From the NCBI GenBank assembly GCA_052161625.1, contig CP197412.1: a stretch of DNA of 64,000 nucleotides. One strand, written 5' to 3'. This document shows, piece by piece, positions 59,560-64,000 of the stretch. A program made the position numbers and the translations under genes. Positions within the stretch are counted from its first letter, which is position 1. Every line of letters starts with the position of its first letter. Source of the stretch: JBKCUI01 sp052161625. Lineage in GTDB: Bacteria; Planctomycetota; Planctomycetia; Pirellulales; Pirellulaceae. Below the pieces are notes generated by a model that was given only the letters and a program-made list of their open reading frames with translations, searched no databases and was not told the origin of the DNA.

Positions 59560-60711
59560 TTACTTCCAATCGAGCCCTTCGTGGAGGTGATTCAAACTGC
59601 GATAGCCGTCCGACTCGACGACGACGATGTCTTCAACACGCACGCCGCCGATGGCTTTGGAATATAGTCCCGGTTCAATGGTCACAACATCGCCAACGAG
59701 CAATGTCGGGCCTCCCATCGCAAGCAACGGGGGTTCGTGAACCTCCAACCCGAGCCCATGCCCCGTTCCATGCGTCATGGCGGTATACGAATCGGGGGCA
59801 TCGGCAGGTGGCAGCCCCATCGCGTAACCATCTTGTTCCATGGAGCGTATGGTCGCCTCGTGGACTTGCTGACCCGTTACTCCGGCCCGAACCGCAGACG
59901 TCGCAGCCCCCTTGGCTCGCACGACCGCAGAATGCATCCGCGCGAGAGTTTCCGAAACGCCCCCGTGAACCACAGTCCGTGTGCAGTCACCGTTGTAAAG
60001 CGTCTTCTTGTCTCGAGGGAAAATATCGACAATGACCGGTTCCTCGGTTCGTAAAAAACCGTGACCATGGTCATGGCAATCGGCACCGACCGGGCCACCC
60101 GCCACAATGGACGTCGGATTGGAGAACCCGAGCTCCAGGAGCCAAACGTCGATGAGCGATTGCAGTCGTTCCGATGTCAAGGGACCACCATCGTGGTAAA
60201 GGACCCCGTCGCGGTCCGCTACGGATCGCGCTACCGTTTGGCAAGCCCGTTCCATAACCTTTTCGGTCTGCTGCTGCGCGAAGTAGATCTTCTCGATCTC
60301 TTCCGCCGTCTTTTGACGCCTCTCGAGGATCCCCCAATCCAAATCGCACTGAACCTCAAGCCCCGCTTCGCGAAGCATATGAACATAGATCATCGGGATA
60401 GATCGATCGACAATGACGGTATCGAGTTTGCGACGTTTCAGGAACTCCGCTGCGGACTGAGCGGTCGCCGTTTCACGATCCCCAGACAATCCGTTCTTCG
60501 GAGCAAAATCCAAGGGAGACCAGCAATGGGTTGCCCTTGAATGTTTTCGAGCGCGGTCTAACTCAATATCGCGCAAGATGAAATGTCGCTCGGATAATTC
60601 TCCGTCGCTCAACTCAATCCAAACCACAGGGTCACCAACCAAAAACCCAGCGGTGCGGTAGAGCCCGGCGTTCAAAACGGGAACCCCGGCCATCATCTTG
60701 ACGATTGGCAT
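59560..60711 (-). CDS. M24 metallopeptidase (Xaa-Pro aminopeptidase type)
   Basis: A 383-residue protein with TAGGAAAG ahead of its ATG. The creatinase-like N-domain (about 1-150) is followed by the pita-bread domain with all five metal ligands: Asp in IVDIFPRD, Asp in NGDCTRTV, His in HGTGHGLGLEVHE, Glu in TIEPGLY and Glu in GGVRVEDIVV. Such enzymes remove N-terminal residues before proline or act on dipeptides. It lies 6 bp downstream of the 156-residue protein and forms a two-gene unit with it. Confidence 0.92.
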   Translation of the reverse strand: MPIVKMMAGVPVLNAGLYRTAGFLVGDPVVWIELSDGELSERHFILRDIELDRARKHSRATHCWSPLDFAPKNGLSGDRETATAQSAAEFLKRRKLDTVIVDRSIPMIYVHMLREAGLEVQCDLDWGILERRQKTAEEIEKIYFAQQQTEKVMERACQTVARSVADRDGVLYHDGGPLTSERLQSLIDVWLLELGFSNPTSIVAGGPVGADCHDHGHGFLRTEEPVIVDIFPRDKKTLYNGDCTRTVVHGGVSETLARMHSAVVRAKGAATSAVRAGVTGQQVHEATIRSMEQDGYAMGLPPADAPDSYTAMTHGTGHGLGLEVHEPPLLAMGGPTLLVGDVVTIEPGLYSKAIGGVRVEDIVVVESDGYRSLNHLHEGLDWK

Positions 60712-60717
60712 GCTTTC

Positions 60718-61188
60718 CTACGCTCCCTTGATCCGATCGACAATAATAAGAAGATGCTGAGCCGCTTGGACCGACCCCGCAAGCTTCACAAACTCAACCG
60801 CTGCTTCCAAGTGCTTAAGGTTCAAATTAGGACCTGGTTCGTCCGACGCAACATCCGGAGCGACAGCCCCCTCAATCTTGCGGCGCGACGACGGTACGGC
60901 TGCTTCCGCTCGCTTCATCTGACTCTTTACATTGGCGACATCCGCTGCCGTCACATTGTACTTTTCCAGCGCCACAACAACATCCTTATTGCGGGCTTCT
61001 GGGTTTTCCTCAAGAAAACTACGAATTCGTTGCGCTTTACTTGGTTCTTTGCTCATGTTGTCCGGCCGGGTTGAAGGAACAGTTTTTGCTTCGGTTTTAT
61101 CAGAACGCGACTCCGCATCCCGAACCAAATGTTCGGGTACGCGGTCCATTAACTCATCGAGTGTTACAACTCGTTCAACGTCTATCAT
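60718..61188 (-). CDS. Basic/helical protein of unknown function
   Basis: A 156-residue protein from ATG 61188; ATG 61056 (residue 45) may be the true start, as the core MSKEPSKAQRIRSFLEENPEARNKDVVVALEKYNVTAADVANVKSQMKRAE begins there and neither start has a good ribosome site. That core looks like a DNA- or RNA-binding helical unit (repeated RNKDVV/ADVANVK turns) and is followed by a Pro/Ser-rich linker and a C-terminal helix pair (LKHLEAAVEFVKLAGSVQAAQHLLIIVDRIKG). It precedes the M24 peptidase by 6 bp. Confidence 0.65.
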   Translation of the reverse strand: MIDVERVVTLDELMDRVPEHLVRDAESRSDKTEAKTVPSTRPDNMSKEPSKAQRIRSFLEENPEARNKDVVVALEKYNVTAADVANVKSQMKRAEAAVPSSRRKIEGAVAPDVASDEPGPNLNLKHLEAAVEFVKLAGSVQAAQHLLIIVDRIKGA

Positions 61189-61722
61189 CTACGAGATCCC
61201 ATTCATAAAAGGACATCGAATCAACCAATTCCAATGCCAAACCATCGCTGGCATTTGTAGACGTGCGATCAAGGCCCTGCCAACAGCGAGGAAATACAGT
61301 AAGTAATTGCAGTGACGAAATACAATCTTCCATCACAGCCCTAACAAACCATCGGATGAAACGCATCAAGAATTCCTGCAAGGAAGCTGTGCGCTCGGGT
61401 TTACATCCGATTTGGAGGCCAAGTCTTAAAAGCGTGCTTGACCGTTTCACTCTGGCATGACCTTTGGATGTGAATCAAATCGACGATCGCGCCAGATTAG
61501 AATCACGTCCGCATGATAGATCTTTCCTTGAAAACGTCAATGATCGGTCAGGCGGAATTCTCTTTATCCGGGCCTTCCACGCGTTTCGGACTGCTATGTC
61601 AAACCGGGCGGATTTGGCCTATGATCAAGCGAAAACGGGAACAGCAATAACGCCCTGAGCTGGTAGCGGAGATGAGTTTGCGCAACCGCGATTCCTTACA
61701 AACACGGAGTTGATGCGTCGAA
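61189..61722. other. Non-coding region between the helical protein and the DUF3253 gene
   Basis: In 534 bp I see no supported gene: the open frames (61175-61450 on the minus strand; 61263-61460 and 61464-61658 on the plus strand) lack ribosome sites and family similarity. It reads more AT-rich than its surroundings. No tRNA cloverleaf, terminator stem or consensus promoter was found on either strand. Confidence 0.5.
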
Positions 61723-62043
61723 ATGGCCAAATCGCGTTGGATGGAGCATGAAGAGCCGGGCACCCAGGATGTGAAAAATGAAATCCTGCGTCTTCTCTGG
61801 TCCCTCAATAAAGGGGAGAGCGTGTGCCCGACAGACGTCGCTCGTGCGTTTGGCCCGAGATGGCGCCAGTACATTTCGCTCGTCAAAGAAGTCGCATCCG
61901 ACATGTCTCGCGATGATCAGCTTGATGTAATCCAAAACGGGGAACTGATCGACGTGGATGAACGCGACTTGGAAACCATCAAAGGCCCCATTCGACTTCG
62001 ACTCCCGCTGCGTTCCTCCGCAGTGGATACCGACCAAAAGTAA
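61723..62043 (+). CDS. DUF3253 winged-helix-like protein
   Basis: A 106-residue protein matching the DUF3253 pattern: DVKNEILRLLWSLNKGESVCPTDVARAFGPRWRQYISLVKEVASDMSRDDQLDVIQNGELID, ending GPIRLRLP. The fold is a small winged-helix domain; the family's function is unknown. ATG 61723 was chosen; upstream sequence has only a weak purine run. It is followed 16 bp later by the membrane pair on the same strand. Confidence 0.85.
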   Translation: MAKSRWMEHEEPGTQDVKNEILRLLWSLNKGESVCPTDVARAFGPRWRQYISLVKEVASDMSRDDQLDVIQNGELIDVDERDLETIKGPIRLRLPLRSSAVDTDQK

Positions 62044-62059
62044 AAACTGGCATCAGATC

Positions 62060-62821
62060 ATGAAGATCGGAAACAGCGACAAACGGTCCGAATCGGACCC
62101 GATGCTCGAGGAGACGGAAAGCCTCTCAAAACCCTGGTGCTACTTTTTGTTCCTACTCATCGCAGGGCACCTGCTGGCGGTCTTTTCCGAGCCCTTCCAC
62201 TTTTTCGCTCGGAGCGAAATCCAAACGGCGTCGGACGCGACAGCGATTCGAAACCTCGTTCGACCTTATTCCCAATGGATGTTCTTGGATCACGGCTACT
62301 TTTTCTTTGCGCCTAATCCTGGCCCCGGTCACTTGCTCCGAATTGTCGCTTCGGACGATCCTGTCCCCCCGTTGCCTGACGACCGAAGATCCACACCCCT
62401 CGACGAAGTCGAACGGCTCGACGGCGATGGACACAAAGCGCGAATGCTTCCAGATCGGTCGAATCACTGGCCCCGTTTGCTTTACCACAGGTACTTCATG
62501 CTCTCGGAGTTCTATTATTCTCGTTATGCACCGAGGGCAATCTCTCGCGAGCTTTCCGCAGATGCAGCTTTCGCTTCTCGCTGGCAACTGGACCGAGAAC
62601 TCTACGGTGCGCTCCGACAATCGATTGAACATCACTTTCGGAACAAAAACCATTCACCATTCCTTCGGATCGATCGTGTCGAACGCTCGCTTCCTCCCCC
62701 CGAAATCATTCTGAAGCAGCAAGTGCGATTGTCCGACCGTCGCTGGTTATCGGTATTGCCGGAATCCATGGACCTGGAGCTGCTCCCCAGTGGCCAACCG
62801 AATGCGGAGGCTCAACCGTGA
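62060..62821 (+). CDS. Membrane-anchored partner of the HTTM protein
   Basis: A 253-residue protein, ATG 62060 (an internal ATG at 62102 is possible; the frame from 61958 lies inside the DUF3253 gene). One membrane span near the N-terminus (WCYFLFLLIAGHLLAVF, about 26-42), then a soluble domain with conserved-looking SQWMFLDHGYFFFAPNPGPGHLLR and HWPRLLYHRYFMLSEFYYSRYAPRAIS. No catalytic motif was recognised. The next gene starts at GTGA overlapping its stop, so the two are coupled and probably form one membrane complex. Confidence 0.7.
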   Translation: MKIGNSDKRSESDPMLEETESLSKPWCYFLFLLIAGHLLAVFSEPFHFFARSEIQTASDATAIRNLVRPYSQWMFLDHGYFFFAPNPGPGHLLRIVASDDPVPPLPDDRRSTPLDEVERLDGDGHKARMLPDRSNHWPRLLYHRYFMLSEFYYSRYAPRAISRELSADAAFASRWQLDRELYGALRQSIEHHFRNKNHSPFLRIDRVERSLPPPEIILKQQVRLSDRRWLSVLPESMDLELLPSGQPNAEAQP

Positions 62822-63843
62822 GCAGGGATCGTGAACCCGAATGGGTGCTCCGTGTGCGACAATTCTTTTTTGAACCGTACGCGGCCGACACTCTAGCGAT
62901 CATCCGCATCGCAACCGGATTGATGATAGCCTACATCCATGCGATCTGGCTCCTAGGTAGCGATGACTTCTTCGGCCCCCAAGCCCTGGTAAATCTCGAT
63001 GTGTGGAACCAACTCCATCGAGGACCCATCCCGGACTGGAAGTGGAGCTATCTCGCGAACACCGATAGTCTTTTCATCGCTCGATTGCATGAATCGCTGG
63101 GAATCGTTTTTGGACTGCTCGCAGCATGCGGACTCTTCACCCGAGCCGCATTGATCCTCGCGTGGTTCTTCACCTTGATGACAGTACATCGTCTGACAGG
63201 CTTCCTCTTCGGTCTGGATCAGATCGTCCTTATGCTGACGGGCTACCTTTGCTTGGCGCAATCGAATCGCGTGGCCAGCCTCGATCGTTTCCTGGTGAAA
63301 ACAGCCCCGTCCATTGCGAGAAACCCTGCAGTTCGCCTCCTCACTGGATGGCATGGTGACACCGAGAACGCCCACGCGACCAGCTGGAAGAATCGGTTGG
63401 CAACTCGATTGATGCAGATTCACCTTTGCGTGATCTATTTGTTTGGTGGCCTTGGCAAGCTACGAGGTGAGATGTGGTGGGACGGAAGTGCGATGTGGTA
63501 CTCCGCCGCCGCCTACGAATACCAGTCGCTCGATATGACTTGGATCGGCTTCTACCCGCTTCTCGGGGCCGCCCTCACCCACCTCACTTTGTTTTGGGAG
63601 GTGGGTTACTTTGCGCTCGTTTGGCCGCGATGGACAAGACCCATCGCCATAACCGTAGCTTGGGGCGTTCACGGCGGAATCGCTATCTACCTCGGGATGA
63701 TCACCTTTGGAACGATGATGATCATCGCGAATCTCGCCTTTGTGAGTCCGACGACTATGCGCCGAATTTTCCAAGCCGCCCAGCGTTGGAAAGGGCCAAA
63801 GTCATCAGGTATTGAGCCTCGAAATGCCCCAGCCCTCCAGTGA
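62818..63843 (+). CDS. HTTM-domain membrane protein (gamma-carboxylase-like)
   Basis: A 341-residue polytopic protein, GTG start overlapping the upstream stop. Spans include TLAIIRIATGLMIAYIHAIWLL, HESLGIVFGLLAACGLFTRAALILAWFFTLMTVHRLTG and LFGGLGKLRGEMWWDGSAMWYSAAAYEY. The GKLRG.MWWDG.A block after a long hydrophobic stretch is the HTTM signature shared with vitamin K-dependent gamma-carboxylase. Carboxylase activity is not implied; many bacterial HTTM proteins have unknown roles. Its 3' end overlaps the convergent apgM gene by 89 bp. Confidence 0.85.
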   Translation: MSRDREPEWVLRVRQFFFEPYAADTLAIIRIATGLMIAYIHAIWLLGSDDFFGPQALVNLDVWNQLHRGPIPDWKWSYLANTDSLFIARLHESLGIVFGLLAACGLFTRAALILAWFFTLMTVHRLTGFLFGLDQIVLMLTGYLCLAQSNRVASLDRFLVKTAPSIARNPAVRLLTGWHGDTENAHATSWKNRLATRLMQIHLCVIYLFGGLGKLRGEMWWDGSAMWYSAAAYEYQSLDMTWIGFYPLLGAALTHLTLFWEVGYFALVWPRWTRPIAITVAWGVHGGIAIYLGMITFGTMMIIANLAFVSPTTMRRIFQAAQRWKGPKSSGIEPRNAPALQ

Positions 63844-64000
63844 TGCAGGTCGACTCGTTGAACGTCGTGTGAGGATCGGGTCGGCAACAATCCGAGACAA
63901 GCAACGTCGGTACCGGATGCCACGAGTGACTCTTGAGATAACTTGGAGTGCTATGGTCACCGGTCACGATCAAGACCGTTGGGTTTAGCTTCTGAATGCG
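63755..64000 (-). CDS. apgM: Archaeal-type 2,3-bisphosphoglycerate-independent phosphoglycerate mutase (C-terminal part)
   Basis: The last 82 residues are visible, in frame to the window edge. VTGDHSTPSYLKSHSWHPVPTLLVSDCC is the metal- and phosphate-binding end of ApgM (alkaline-phosphatase superfamily; Asp-His and the later His bind the metals), and GGLGHFEAQYLMTLALSNAGRLGKFGA is its typical C-terminus. The enzyme interconverts 3- and 2-phosphoglycerate in glycolysis. The start lies beyond the window. It overlaps the HTTM gene's end by 89 bp in the opposite direction. Confidence 0.9.
   Translation of the reverse strand, partial: RIQKLNPTVLIVTGDHSTPSYLKSHSWHPVPTLLVSDCCRPDPHTTFNESTCITGGLGHFEAQYLMTLALSNAGRLGKFGA

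Noticed and set aside
1..64000. Scan for tRNA, rRNA, tmRNA, RNase P RNA, CRISPR arrays, insertion sequences and phage genes.
   Set aside because: By eye none was found: no TYC-loop/acceptor pairings, no repeat-spacer pattern, no transposase or integrase motifs. Short RNAs could be missed.

Overview
The window looks like chromosome from a planctomycete of the Pirellulaceae type, at roughly 52-57 % GC by eye. The basis is the mix of protein families: a PVC-type heme domain joined to a beta-propeller, DUF6807 and PQQ-propeller secreted proteins, an archaeal-type phosphoglycerate mutase, a Sua5-like protein, and several conserved proteins I know only from planctomycetes. No rRNA, tRNA, CRISPR array, phage or insertion sequence was recognised.

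Layout. 1-6.4 kb is housekeeping: a partial Sua5/YrdC gene, a hemerythrin-like protein, cutA, rho followed directly by rnpA, an SDR protein without its catalytic Tyr, and thrC. 6.8-10.6 kb holds two envelope/secreted proteins and an alpha/beta hydrolase. 10.7-13.3 kb is a two-gene unit of an adenylating enzyme and an aldehyde dehydrogenase. 13.3-21.8 kb has an M50 protease, a TPR/HEAT protein, a secreted STN-like protein, a stop/start-coupled run (lectin-like/esterase fusion, PQQ propeller, dual-specificity phosphatase), glutamate dehydrogenase and a DUF6807 protein. 21.9-30.6 kb is an exopolysaccharide cluster: GT4, WecG/TagA transferase, GDP-mannose 3,5-epimerase-like enzyme, GT2, a zinc-containing methyltransferase, a Wzz/GumC-like chain-length protein and an O-antigen ligase-like polymerase. 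30.66-45.45 kb is a complete 14-gene complex I operon in the order nuoA to nuoN, closely followed by fabI. 46.4-64 kb contains a secreted protein, a large cytochrome c/propeller/azurin-like protein, uppS, a secreted nuclease/phosphatase, a transglutaminase-DUF2126 protein, nagB, csrA, small planctomycete proteins, an M24 peptidase, a DUF3253 protein, an HTTM membrane pair and the 3' end of apgM.

The strongest unexplained signals are in RNA-scale sequence. (1) A roughly 325-nt leader ahead of the secreted nuclease gene (minus strand, 52757-53082) combines a good promoter, a 13-nt match to the 16S anti-Shine-Dalgarno tail, a 13-codon mini-ORF, two bulged stems and an intrinsic terminator ending just before the gene, which is the architecture of an attenuator or riboswitch. 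(2) Hairpins presenting GGA in their loops occur ahead of csrA, three times ahead of rho, and ahead of the small gene at 58376, which suggests a local CsrA circuit. (3) A perfect TGTGA-N6-TCACA palindrome lies just downstream of a good promoter for the nuo operon. All three are read from sequence alone and need covariation or experimental tests.
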